In this document: piece after piece, positions 32,097 to 40,440 of the stretch
Layout: each line of letters opens with the position of its first letter
Numbering within the stretch: the first letter of the stretch is position 1
Assembly: GCA_036642795.1 (NCBI GenBank)
Contig: JAVXTH010000010.1
Coordinates: 1-45,015, forward strand
Length of the DNA: 45,015 bases
Source: JAVXTH01 sp036642795
Lineage (GTDB): Bacteria > Bacillota_I > Bacilli_A > Erysipelotrichales > Erysipelotrichaceae
Direction: 5' to 3'
Notes under the pieces: generated by a model
Seen by the model: the letters and a program-made list of their open reading frames with translations, nothing else
Told to the model about the DNA's origin: nothing
Database searches by the model: none
Program-made: the position numbers and the translations under genes

Positions 32097-32666
32097 TTGG
32101 AAGTACGTAAACTCAATGCCTTATTAAAAAAAGGTCAGAGAAAAGGAGCCATTCAAGAAGCAGATTATTGGCCATCGTTATGGAACGATTATATTGGTGA
32201 GAAAAGTGGCGAGTATGCTTTATTGGACAGTGCGGAAGTTTTAGGAAAAATGATCAGTGAACAGAATTATCGAGAACGAGCAAAATTATATTCTTGTAAT
32301 GAATTAGGTATGGAAATAAAAATTGGTGATATATGCTTTATTGATTTTGGTGAAGCCTATATAAATGAATCGGGATATCAGCATTTTGGTATCATTATGT
32401 CGATTATGAATGGTAAAGCATTAGTAATCCCGATGAGTTCAAACTATAATACATATCAACAAGCCTTAACGTTAGATAATCCTTTAGGTAAAGCTCATTT
32501 AATGCAAATTGGATTAATAAAAGGCTTAGTAAAAAAGAGTGTATTGTTTTTAAATGATGCGAAATTTATTAATACAGCTCGAATTATTGAAGTAAAAGCA
32601 AAGATTGATGAGCAAGATGAGATCTTTATCGAAATAAAGAATCGTTTTAAAAATTGTATTGGTTGA
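32097..32666 (+). CDS. PemK/MazF-like protein, probably without toxin activity
   Basis: About 189 residues. A helical N-terminal half (about 1-70, with YWPSLWNDYIGEKSGE) is followed by a PemK/MazF-like beta-barrel beginning IKIGDICFIDFGEAY (Gly77-Asp78) and continuing to ALVIPMSS. MazF RNases use an Arg in the GxRPxxV stretch; here it reads YQHFGII, with His96, so mRNA cleavage is doubtful. No antitoxin-like gene lies next to it. The TTG at 32097 is preferred over the ATG at 32052 because AGAGGTG sits six bases before it. It is located between tagO and spoIIE. Larger PemK-like proteins of this kind are uncharacterised; the call rests on weak motif similarity. Confidence 0.6.
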   Translation: MEVRKLNALLKKGQRKGAIQEADYWPSLWNDYIGEKSGEYALLDSAEVLGKMISEQNYRERAKLYSCNELGMEIKIGDICFIDFGEAYINESGYQHFGIIMSIMNGKALVIPMSSNYNTYQQALTLDNPLGKAHLMQIGLIKGLVKKSVLFLNDAKFINTARIIEVKAKIDEQDEIFIEIKNRFKNCIG

Positions 32667-32671
32667 CGATT

Positions 32672-32681
32672 ATCGACAAAT
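32672..32681 (+). promoter_or_regulatory. Candidate Spo0A box upstream of spoIIE
   Basis: ATCGACAAAT is the reverse complement of ATTTGTCGAT, which fits the 0A-box core TTTGTCRAA at eight of nine positions. It lies about 47-56 bases before the spoIIE start. In B. subtilis spoIIE is activated by Spo0A~P. Single short matches also occur by chance. Confidence 0.4.
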
Positions 32682-32727
32682 TATGAATTGAAAAACCTCT
32701 AAACTGATGAAGAAAGAGGTAGAACTT

Positions 32728-34596
32728 ATGGAAAAAATAAGAATTCAAGTTCATCATTTAAAAGATAGCTTTTTGTTTCAAGACTTATATATTATAGTCT
32801 GTGCTTGTCTGATTGGCTTTGTGAAAGATCCTTATGCAATTGCTTTTGTCTTACCTTTTATTGCTTATATAACGATGCGTAAAAAGTATGAAATAAGAAT
32901 TGTTATGGTTGTCTTACTATGCATGGCATTTTTAAAAGGTTGGATATTTCTATATATCTATGCCTTGATCTTTAGTTTCTATTTTTTGTGTATTCAAATC
33001 TATTCTTGGCGTAACGATAATTCATTGAAACGTTTAACCATCATTTGTATCGTAACGGCGATTCCTTATTTAATGTACCTAGGAAGCGATTTTAAAGTTT
33101 CTTTAATTCTTATGTTGTATTTAAGCTGTAACTTAATAAATACGCAACAAGATGTTATATGGGTAGAAAAGAAACTACAAATACATAAAAGTATCTATGC
33201 ATCCTTATTGCTTGGTATAGCATTCATTCTACTTCAAACAAACATAAAGCTTGATCCGATTATGCTTTCACAAATCATAATCTTCTTAATTGCATTAATA
33301 TGTACACCATTTGATACATTACTTTCCATCATCTTGATGCTTGTTATTTATCCAACGTATCAAATCGTTCCATTTTCGATTCTCTTTATGCTGCTTAGTT
33401 TTGTCCAAAAACAGAAACTGCTTCAATTTGCCTTATGTTGTTTTATGATATTCTTTCTTGATGATAGCTTAACAAATATCTTTTTTTGTTTAAGCATGGC
33501 ATTGTTTTGTTTGCTTTATCAAGATAAATGGGTACCTTATCTTAAAACGGATGAAAATAGGTCTAATGTAAATCAAGCTGTATTTGAAGATTTAAACTTA
33601 AAATTAGCTAATTATTCAGCTATCTTTGCTTCCTTATCCTCCTATTATGAATCTTTTTCTAATGTGGAAGCAGATATGCTAGCAAATATGAGTACCGCAC
33701 TTGTTTATAGTAGCGATGAATTAAAAAAATATAGTTTTTATGATCATCAAAAAGAGCGTGTATTAAAAGCTTTAGAAGGCTATCAATATGAAGTGGAACA
33801 CTTTATGATTCATCAAAATAATAAAGGCGAAATTTATATTGAATTAACGCTTTTAAATAATGATCGAAATGAAATTACTTCAACGTTAATTCCACTATTA
33901 GAAGTTATTCTAAAATGCCGTTTTGAAATTGATGAAATAAAAGGGCGACGCTTAAATAAAAGGACACATCGTGTTGTAATTCATAGTGCGCCAGAATTTC
34001 AAATTGATGCATATGGCGATTCCGCAAAGAATATATATGAAAAAAGTGGGGATTGTTTTTCAATCTTTCAATTTCGACAAAGTGTGGTTTGTATGATATC
34101 AGATGGGATGGGAAATGGGGAAAAAGCCGCAAATTCATCTCGGTTAATCACGAATATTTTTCAAAGAATGATCGCCTGTGGAATTAAACAAGATAGTTGT
34201 ATTCGCTGCATTAATAAACTACTCCAAAGTGATGCTTATGCGACCTTAGATGTTGTATCTTTTGATCGAATGTCAGGCTATGCGTATATCTCTAAATCAG
34301 CTGCATGTCCAACCTTTTTAATTCGCGATGAAGAAGTATTTGAAGTAAATGGAAGTGCCTTACCAGTTGGCATTGTCACATCGATAAAACCGGATTGTTT
34401 CCGGGTTAAATTAAAAGCAGGAGATGCATATTTAATGGTTTCAGATGGTATCTATTTAAATGAAATCTATGAATGGATAAAAATAAAAAAAGGAAAAGAT
34501 GCGAGAGCGAATATTGAAGCGATGATGAGCATCTTATCCAAGCAAGATCGAGTGGATGATTCAACGGTGTTGTTAGCCTTTGTAAAGAAGCAATAA
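32728..34596 (+). CDS. spoIIE: Stage II sporulation protein E, PP2C-type phosphatase
   Basis: A 622-residue protein: about ten membrane helices in residues 15-270, a cytoplasmic linker (about 275-430) and a C-terminal PP2C/SpoIIE phosphatase domain. Metal and catalytic motifs are MISDGMGNGEKA (Asp459), SFDRMSGYAYISKSAACPTFLI, LMVSDGI and the closing VDDSTVLLAF. SpoIIE dephosphorylates SpoIIAA to free sigma-F in the forespore and takes part in polar septation. Bacillus SpoIIE is about 827 residues, so this one has a much shorter central region. The ATG at 32728 is chosen: AGAGGT precedes it by seven bases, and the ATG at 32707 lies upstream of that site. Order spoIIE-(pepD)-tilS-hpt-ftsH matches B. 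subtilis apart from the inserted pepD. Confidence 0.88.
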   Translation: MEKIRIQVHHLKDSFLFQDLYIIVCACLIGFVKDPYAIAFVLPFIAYITMRKKYEIRIVMVVLLCMAFLKGWIFLYIYALIFSFYFLCIQIYSWRNDNSLKRLTIICIVTAIPYLMYLGSDFKVSLILMLYLSCNLINTQQDVIWVEKKLQIHKSIYASLLLGIAFILLQTNIKLDPIMLSQIIIFLIALICTPFDTLLSIILMLVIYPTYQIVPFSILFMLLSFVQKQKLLQFALCCFMIFFLDDSLTNIFFCLSMALFCLLYQDKWVPYLKTDENRSNVNQAVFEDLNLKLANYSAIFASLSSYYESFSNVEADMLANMSTALVYSSDELKKYSFYDHQKERVLKALEGYQYEVEHFMIHQNNKGEIYIELTLLNNDRNEITSTLIPLLEVILKCRFEIDEIKGRRLNKRTHRVVIHSAPEFQIDAYGDSAKNIYEKSGDCFSIFQFRQSVVCMISDGMGNGEKAANSSRLITNIFQRMIACGIKQDSCIRCINKLLQSDAYATLDVVSFDRMSGYAYISKSAACPTFLIRDEEVFEVNGSALPVGIVTSIKPDCFRVKLKAGDAYLMVSDGIYLNEIYEWIKIKKGKDARANIEAMMSILSKQDRVDDSTVLLAFVKKQ

Positions 34597-34723
34597 AGAA
34601 CGATAATAAGAGGTAAAACCCCAGAAGTGAAAGCTTTGATTGTATAATCTGTAAATTTAGAGCTTACGTCTTTACATATGCAATTAAATGTGTGAGAATG
34701 TAGAAAAACAAGGAGGTTTTATC

Positions 34724-36151
34724 ATGAGTTTATTTAACGGGAATAAGACATATCAGAACTATTTTGAAGGATTAACAAAAATCCCCCATGGTTCTGGAAA
34801 TGAAAAAGCAATTAGTGATCATATTGTTGCTTTTGGTAAAGAATTAGGTTTAGTAGTTCGCCAAGATGCAGTGTATAATGTGGTAATTGATAAAGCGGCA
34901 AGCAAAGGTTATGAAGATCATCCAGCCATCGTTTTACAAGCACATATTGATATGGTAGATGAAAAAAACAATGATTCAAATCATGACTTTGAAAAAGATG
35001 GTTTGGATTTATATATTGAAGATGGTTTCCTTAAAGCGAAAGGAACAACATTAGGTGGAGATGATGGTGCAGGTGTTTCTTACATCATGAGTATTCTTGC
35101 AGATCCTAATTTAAAACATCCTAGAATTCAAGCTTTATTCACAACTCAAGAAGAAAGCACAATGGAAGGTGCCTTTAAGTTAGATCCAAAATGGATTGAT
35201 GCTCGACGTTTAATCAACATTGATGGTGAAGAAGAAGACGTTAGTAATACGGCAAGTGCTGGCGGTATTGATGTTGCTTTCACAAGACAATTAACATATA
35301 AAAATGTAAATACAAAAGGCTTTAAATTAAGTATTGGTGGATTATTAGGTGGACACTCAGGTGGAGAAATTCATCGTGAGCGAGGCAATGCGAACAAAAT
35401 AGTTTCACGTATTGCTTATCAAATAAACAAAGTTCAACCAATTTGTTTAGCTGATTTTGTCGGTGGTTTAAAAATCAATGCGATTCCTCGTGAATCAAGC
35501 ATTGTATTCACAAGCGAAGCTAGCTTTGAAGCAGTTAAAGCAATTGTAGATGAATATGGTAATCAAGTTAAAAAAGAATTAGAACATAGTGATGCTGGCT
35601 TTACCTTTGAACTTAGTGAATGCCAAGTAGCTAAAGTAATCGATTCTAAAACAAGTGCTGATATTCTTAAACTAGTTTACACAATGCCTTGTGGTTTCCG
35701 TCATAAGAGCGACTTACTTGATGGGCTTACAATCGCAAGTGAAAACATTGGTGTAATCTCAATGAGTGAACAATTTAGTTGTGAAATATCCATCCGTGGC
35801 GCATTAGAATCTTATGTGCGTGATATGGAAGATGAATTACATGTGTTAGGGGAAGCTTTTGGTTTTGAAACAAAAGAAGATAACTGGTATCCTTGCTGGG
35901 ATTACATGGAAAATTCACATGTACGTGATGTGATGGAAAAACTTTATGAAGAAATCCACGGCAGTAAGATGCGCTTAGAAGCAATTCATGGCGGACTTGA
36001 ATGTGGTATCTTCAAAAACAAATTCCCTGACATGGATATGGTAACGATGGGGCCAAACTTATATGATGTGCATACTCCAGGAGAAAAGTTAGACTTAACT
36101 TCTTTTGATACAACTTATACATTCTTGTGTAAATTTCTGGAAAGACTTTAA
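34724..36151 (+). CDS. pepD: Aminoacyl-histidine dipeptidase (PepD, M20 family)
   Basis: A 475-residue cytosolic Zn peptidase that hydrolyses Xaa-His and other dipeptides. It shows the M20 motifs QAHIDMVDEK, TTLGGDDGAGV (bridging Asp) and FTTQEESTMEGA (catalytic Glu pair), then GGHSGGEIHRERGNA and the C-terminal HGGLECGIFKNKFP, all typical of PepD. The long frame opens at 34688, but the ATG at 34724 has CAAGGAGGTTTTATC before it and gives the family N-terminus. It is monocistronic, with a strong terminator, and interrupts the spoIIE-tilS synteny. Confidence 0.94.
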   Translation: MSLFNGNKTYQNYFEGLTKIPHGSGNEKAISDHIVAFGKELGLVVRQDAVYNVVIDKAASKGYEDHPAIVLQAHIDMVDEKNNDSNHDFEKDGLDLYIEDGFLKAKGTTLGGDDGAGVSYIMSILADPNLKHPRIQALFTTQEESTMEGAFKLDPKWIDARRLINIDGEEEDVSNTASAGGIDVAFTRQLTYKNVNTKGFKLSIGGLLGGHSGGEIHRERGNANKIVSRIAYQINKVQPICLADFVGGLKINAIPRESSIVFTSEASFEAVKAIVDEYGNQVKKELEHSDAGFTFELSECQVAKVIDSKTSADILKLVYTMPCGFRHKSDLLDGLTIASENIGVISMSEQFSCEISIRGALESYVRDMEDELHVLGEAFGFETKEDNWYPCWDYMENSHVRDVMEKLYEEIHGSKMRLEAIHGGLECGIFKNKFPDMDMVTMGPNLYDVHTPGEKLDLTSFDTTYTFLCKFLERL

Positions 36152-36153
36152 TA

Positions 36154-36177
36154 AAATGGCCTTAGGGCCATTTTTTT
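36154..36177 (+). terminator. Terminator after pepD
   Basis: AAATGGCC-TTAG-GGCCATTT followed by T. Confidence 0.92.
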
Positions 36178-36192
36178 ACTTATAAATGTTCC

Positions 36193-36221
36193 TTCATAAA
36201 TGAAAACGCTTATGATATAAT
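36193..36221 (+). promoter_or_regulatory. Promoter of the tilS-hpt-ftsH operon
   Basis: TTCATA (36193-36198), 17-base spacer, TATAAT (36216-36221) with an extended TGn. Confidence 0.6.
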
Positions 36222-36241
36222 AAGCAAATATGGTGATAATT

Positions 36242-37471
36242 ATGGATAAATTTAAAGAACTTAACTATAGTCGATGGGTAATAGGTGTAAGCGGTGGAGC
36301 AGATTCCATGGCTCTTTTAGACATGTGTTATGAGCACGGCGTAGATATGATTGTCGCTCATGTAAATTATGGAAAAAGAGATACTTCCGATCGTGATATG
36401 AATGGTGTTATCGATTACTGTAAGGAAAGAAATATTAAGTGCTATGTGAAATATTCACCAGAATGCGAAAGTGGAAATTTTCAGGCATTCGCAAGAATGG
36501 TTCGTTACGACTATTTCAGAGAATTATCCATTTATTTCCGTTGTGCTGGGGTATTAGTCGCTCATCAACTTGATGATGTTTTAGAAACTTATCTTATGCA
36601 ACGTAAACGCCAATCAACACCAGAGTTTTATGGTGTCAAAGAAGAAATATTTATAAGTGATGTTTTAGTAAAAAGAATCTTACTTGGTTATACTAAGAAA
36701 GATCTACTGAATTATTGTCATCAACATCATATTGTTTATTATGATGATGAAAGTAATGATAGTGATGATTATGAACGAAATCGGATTCGCCATGCGATTG
36801 TTGAAATGTTATCTTTAGAAGATAAGCATCGTTTAATTAAAGAAATAGAAGATGTAAATAATCAGAAAAAAGTTGAAAATATAATGGTGAATAAAATATA
36901 TCGAGAATGGCGTAATGAAGAATTTTCATTAAAGAAATTTCGTGGTTTTCCTACTCAATATAAAACTTTGATTTTACGACATTGGTTTAAAGATCATGGT
37001 GTAAAAGCTGAATTATCGGCAAAGGCTTTGAATAATATATCCGATATGATGGATACGGTAAATCATAATTGGCGTTATCAATTAAAGAATAAGGTAATGG
37101 TTAAAAATTATGATAGCATTTTACTGGAAGAAAATGAAGAAATCTCCTATACTTATACAATCGAAGCAATCACTTTGATGAAAACACCCTATTTTGAAAT
37201 TCAAGATCATGGGGATAAGATTCAATCGATTTATGTACAAGAAAAAGATTTTCCATTGACGATTCGTAATGCGGAAAGTAAAGATTCAATTCAACTGCGA
37301 TTTGGTACAAAAAGAATTAATCGCTGGTTCATCGATCGTAAAAAATCGTATGAAGAACGTAAAATTTGGCCAGTTGTGGTAAATGCAGAAGGAAAAGTGA
37401 TATTTGTAGCAGAAATTGGGTGCGATATTGAACATTTCTCTAACAATCCTAATATGTTTGTGATAAAATAA
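36242..37471 (+). CDS. tilS: tRNA(Ile)-lysidine synthase
   Basis: A 409-residue N-type ATP pyrophosphatase that converts C34 of tRNA-Ile(CAU) to lysidine so it reads AUA. The PP-loop is VSGGADSM (17-24), followed by VAHVNYGKRDTSDRD and the catalytic-region AHQLDDVLETYLMQ. The C-terminal substrate-binding domain ends in the RFGTKRINRWFIDRKKS type block. Family members with HN..R instead of this form vary. The ATG at 36242 follows GGTGAT; an ATG at 36230 has no site. It is the first gene of tilS-hpt-ftsH, a widely conserved trio. Confidence 0.93.
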   Translation: MDKFKELNYSRWVIGVSGGADSMALLDMCYEHGVDMIVAHVNYGKRDTSDRDMNGVIDYCKERNIKCYVKYSPECESGNFQAFARMVRYDYFRELSIYFRCAGVLVAHQLDDVLETYLMQRKRQSTPEFYGVKEEIFISDVLVKRILLGYTKKDLLNYCHQHHIVYYDDESNDSDDYERNRIRHAIVEMLSLEDKHRLIKEIEDVNNQKKVENIMVNKIYREWRNEEFSLKKFRGFPTQYKTLILRHWFKDHGVKAELSAKALNNISDMMDTVNHNWRYQLKNKVMVKNYDSILLEENEEISYTYTIEAITLMKTPYFEIQDHGDKIQSIYVQEKDFPLTIRNAESKDSIQLRFGTKRINRWFIDRKKSYEERKIWPVVVNAEGKVIFVAEIGCDIEHFSNNPNMFVIK

Positions 37472-37497
37472 ACTATATGTGTTCAGGAGGTAGGATC

Positions 37498-38037
37498 ATG
37501 CATAAAGATGTGAAAGAAATATTGGTTTCTCAAGAGCAAATTATTGAACGTAGTAAAGAGTTGGGAAAACAAATTAGTGATGATTATCGTAAAGCAGGAC
37601 AGACTCCATTGTTGGTTGCTTTGTTGAAAGGTAGTGTACCTTTCTTGGCAGAATTAATGAAACACATTGACCTTGATATAACGATTGATTTTATGGATGT
37701 ATCAAGTTATGAAGGAACGGAATCAATTGGCGATATCCGCGTGATTAAAGATTTAAGTTGTTCTATAAAGAACTTAAATATTTTATTAGTTGAAGATATT
37801 GTAGATACTGGTAAGACCCTTCAAGAAGTTACAAGAATGTTAATGAATAAAGGTGCCAGTGATGTAAAGGTTGTTTCTTTATTAGATAAACCTGAACGTC
37901 GCACTGTAGATATAGAAGCTGAATATGTAGGCTTTGAAGTTCCGAATGAATTTGTGGTAGGTTTTGGATTAGATTACAACCAAAAGTATCGTAATTTGCC
38001 ATATGTAGGAATCTTAAAGAGTGATGTATATCAGTAG
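37498..38037 (+). CDS. hpt: Hypoxanthine phosphoribosyltransferase
   Basis: A 179-residue purine salvage enzyme joining hypoxanthine or guanine with PRPP to give IMP or GMP. The PRPP loop is LLVEDIVDTGKTLQE, the N-terminal block LLVALLKGSVPFLAEL, and the purine contact region EFVVGFGLDYNQKYRNLPYVG. The ATG at 37498 follows AGGAGGTAGGATC, so the upstream ATG (37477) is rejected. It sits between tilS and ftsH, 12 bases before the latter. Confidence 0.95.
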   Translation: MHKDVKEILVSQEQIIERSKELGKQISDDYRKAGQTPLLVALLKGSVPFLAELMKHIDLDITIDFMDVSSYEGTESIGDIRVIKDLSCSIKNLNILLVEDIVDTGKTLQEVTRMLMNKGASDVKVVSLLDKPERRTVDIEAEYVGFEVPNEFVVGFGLDYNQKYRNLPYVGILKSDVYQ

Positions 38038-38049
38038 AAGGAGAGTTCT

Positions 38050-40026
38050 ATGAATAGTAAACGACTTACAAATTTATTACCTTGGATTTTAGTTATTATG
38101 ATTTCATCCATGTTACTTTCGATGAATGTAAATTCGAATGAGAAAACTTTTTCTTATAATGAATTTGTATCACAATCGAAAGACATGAAATTCTCAGATA
38201 CGAAAGTATCTGTAGGAACAACGATTATTGATGTATCAGGAACCTATTTTAAAGGTTCAAAAGAAAAGAAATTTATGGTGACTTTGCCAAGAACAGATGA
38301 AAACATCGCTTGGGTCACAAAAGTAGTAGATGAAAAAGGCAAGAACAAAGTTGTTGTCGAGAATGCAAATCAAACCAATTATTGGATGGAATTTGCCATT
38401 CAAATCTTACCAATCCTAGCATTAGGAGGACTAGCTTTCTTTATGTTCTCAAGAATGAATGCTGGTGGAAACAACAAAGCAATGGAATTTTCTAAATCAA
38501 GAGCACGTGTGGAAGGCGATATTAAAGTTCGCTTTAAAGATGTAGCTGGTTGTGATGAAGAAAAAGCCGAAGTTAAAGAAATTATTGATTACTTAAAAGA
38601 TCCTAAGAAGTTCTCGGATATGGGAGCACGTATTCCTAAGGGTATTTTAATGGTGGGTCCTCCAGGAACCGGTAAAACATTACTTGCGAAAGCAGTTGCT
38701 GGAGAAGCAGATGTACCGTTCTTTTCGATATCTGGTTCAGATTTCGTTGAGATGTTTGTCGGAACTGGTGCAAGCCGTGTTCGTGACATGTTTAAAAAGG
38801 CAAAACAGACTGCACCTTGTATTGTATTCATCGATGAAATTGATGCCGTAGGACGTCAGCGTGGAGCTGGTATGGGCGGTGGAAATGATGAACGTGAACA
38901 AACATTAAACCAACTACTTGTGGAAATGGATGGAATGACGGAGAATACTGGTATTGTTATTATTGCCGCAACCAATCGTCCCGATGTATTAGATCCAGCT
39001 TTACAGCGTAGTGGTCGTTTTGATCGTACGGTTACCGTTAGTTTACCAGATAAACGTGGACGCAAAGAGATTCTTGAAGTGCATGCACGTAATAAGAAAA
39101 TAGCAGATGATGTTAGCTTAGAAAACCTAGCAAAACGTACACCAGGATTCTCTGGAGCAGATTTAGAGAACGTATTAAACGAAGGTGCTATTTTAGCCGT
39201 TCGTGAGAATAAGAAAATTATTTCAATGGATGATTTAGATGAAGCAATTGACCGTGTTATGATGGGACCTGCTAAGAAATCTAAAAAATACACGGAAAAA
39301 GAACGTCGTCTGGTTGCTTATCATGAAGCAGGACATGCGATTATCGGAATTAAACTTGAAGCTGCCGATATGGTACAAAAAATTACGATTATTCCACGTG
39401 GCGATGCTGGTGGATATAACTTAATGACACCTCGTGAAGAAAAAATGATTCCGACAAAGAGTGATTTCTTAGCACAGATTACAGGTTTACTTGGTGGTCG
39501 TGTTTGTGAAGAAATCGTCTTCAAAGAAATTTCCGCAGGTGCAAGCAATGACCTTGAAAAGATAACTCGAATTGCGAAAGCAATGGTTAAAAGCTTTGGT
39601 ATGTCAGCTCTTGGACCAGTTCAATACGATGATAATACAGGCAATGTATTCTTAGGTCGTGATTATGGGAATGGAAGTAACTATTCAGGAGAAATTGCGT
39701 TTGAAATCGATAAAGAAATTCGTAAGATCGTAAATGAATGTTATGAAAATGCAAGAGAGATTATTACCGCAAATCGTGATTTGTTGGATTTAATCGCTGC
39801 GACATTATTAGAAGAAGAAACAATCACTGCAGAACAAATTGCTAACTTAATCGATCATGGAAACATCAACAGTATTGATCCTAATACCGGAGAAGAAATC
39901 AAAGTCGAAAAAGTTGAAAGTGTTGAAGAAAAGATTGAAGCTGCGGATAAGGCAGATGAAGAAGCTGAAATCGAAGCTAAAAAAGAAGCAGAAGTAAAAG
40001 AAACAGAAACAAAGATTGAAGAATAA
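38050..40026 (+). CDS. ftsH: ATP-dependent zinc metalloprotease FtsH
   Basis: A 658-residue hexameric AAA+ membrane protease for quality control. Two N-terminal membrane helices (about 10-25 and 115-133) flank an external domain. The AAA module has Walker A GPPGTGKT (203-210), Walker B CIVFIDEIDAVG and the second region of homology ATNRPDVLDPALQRSGRFDR. The peptidase site is HEAGH (425-429). The C-terminus carries a Glu/Lys-rich tail (about 620-658) that is probably disordered. In B. subtilis FtsH is required for sporulation, in keeping with nearby spo genes. The ribosome site is AGAAGGAGAGTTCT. It ends with a hairpin terminator. Confidence 0.97.
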   Translation: MNSKRLTNLLPWILVIMISSMLLSMNVNSNEKTFSYNEFVSQSKDMKFSDTKVSVGTTIIDVSGTYFKGSKEKKFMVTLPRTDENIAWVTKVVDEKGKNKVVVENANQTNYWMEFAIQILPILALGGLAFFMFSRMNAGGNNKAMEFSKSRARVEGDIKVRFKDVAGCDEEKAEVKEIIDYLKDPKKFSDMGARIPKGILMVGPPGTGKTLLAKAVAGEADVPFFSISGSDFVEMFVGTGASRVRDMFKKAKQTAPCIVFIDEIDAVGRQRGAGMGGGNDEREQTLNQLLVEMDGMTENTGIVIIAATNRPDVLDPALQRSGRFDRTVTVSLPDKRGRKEILEVHARNKKIADDVSLENLAKRTPGFSGADLENVLNEGAILAVRENKKIISMDDLDEAIDRVMMGPAKKSKKYTEKERRLVAYHEAGHAIIGIKLEAADMVQKITIIPRGDAGGYNLMTPREEKMIPTKSDFLAQITGLLGGRVCEEIVFKEISAGASNDLEKITRIAKAMVKSFGMSALGPVQYDDNTGNVFLGRDYGNGSNYSGEIAFEIDKEIRKIVNECYENAREIITANRDLLDLIAATLLEEETITAEQIANLIDHGNINSIDPNTGEEIKVEKVESVEEKIEAADKADEEAEIEAKKEAEVKETETKIEE

Positions 40027-40030
40027 TTTA

Positions 40031-40052
40031 AGACGAGGTAACTCGTCTTTTT
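40031..40052 (+). terminator. Terminator of tilS-hpt-ftsH
   Basis: AGACGAG-GTAA-CTCGTCT, followed by a T-rich tract. Confidence 0.88.
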
Positions 40053-40104
40053 CTTTTCTAAAACTTATGCTTATGTTATGATATTGAAACAATGAGGTGA
40101 AGTT

Positions 40105-40380
40105 ATGAAGAAAAAAATATTTGGTTACAGTATATACTTTACGATTGTTATTTTGATTCAAGTTATCGCAAGTTTAATGAAATATAACTTAGCAACTTTT
40201 TGGGAAATCGTAATTGTGTTCTTAGGACTCTTTGTGATAGCAAGTTCTGGAACATTGCGTATTTCTTCCAATCAAACAGAAAAAGAAAACCAAAATAAGA
40301 AAAAAGACTCTAGCTTAGTCGATGTCCTTTTTGCTTTTTCTTTAATGATACCGGTTTTTATTAATATCTTTTTCTTCTAG
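40105..40380 (+). CDS. Small membrane protein of unknown function
   Basis: A 91-residue protein with three predicted hydrophobic segments (about 6-24, 32-47, 72-90) and a Lys/Asn/Glu-rich loop between the second and third (EKENQNKKKDSS). No family recognised. The ATG follows ATGAGGTGAAGTT, a good site, and the gene fills the space between the ftsH terminator and the hslO promoter. It has no transporter or enzyme motif. Confidence 0.65.
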   Translation: MKKKIFGYSIYFTIVILIQVIASLMKYNLATFWEIVIVFLGLFVIASSGTLRISSNQTEKENQNKKKDSSLVDVLFAFSLMIPVFINIFFF

Positions 40381-40381
40381 G

Positions 40382-40397
40382 TTATGAACATTCATAA
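40382..40397 (+). promoter_or_regulatory. 16-base dyad in the hslO promoter region
   Basis: TTATGAA-CA-TTCATAA has perfect 7-base arms and ends six bases before a TATACT -10 element (40404-40409, extended TGA). It has no T run, so it is more likely a repressor site than a terminator. The regulator is unknown. Confidence 0.45.
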
Positions 40398-40440
40398 TTA
40401 TGATATACTAATAAGCGCAAACACGAAAGGATGGAATTAA

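Noticed and set aside
32097..32666. Complete toxin-antitoxin module
   Set aside because: No antitoxin-sized gene upstream or downstream, and the active-site Arg is not seen.
38856..39293. Minus-strand open frame of 145 residues opposite ftsH
   Set aside because: It lies fully antisense to the conserved AAA region, and its composition follows the codons of ftsH; no start signals.
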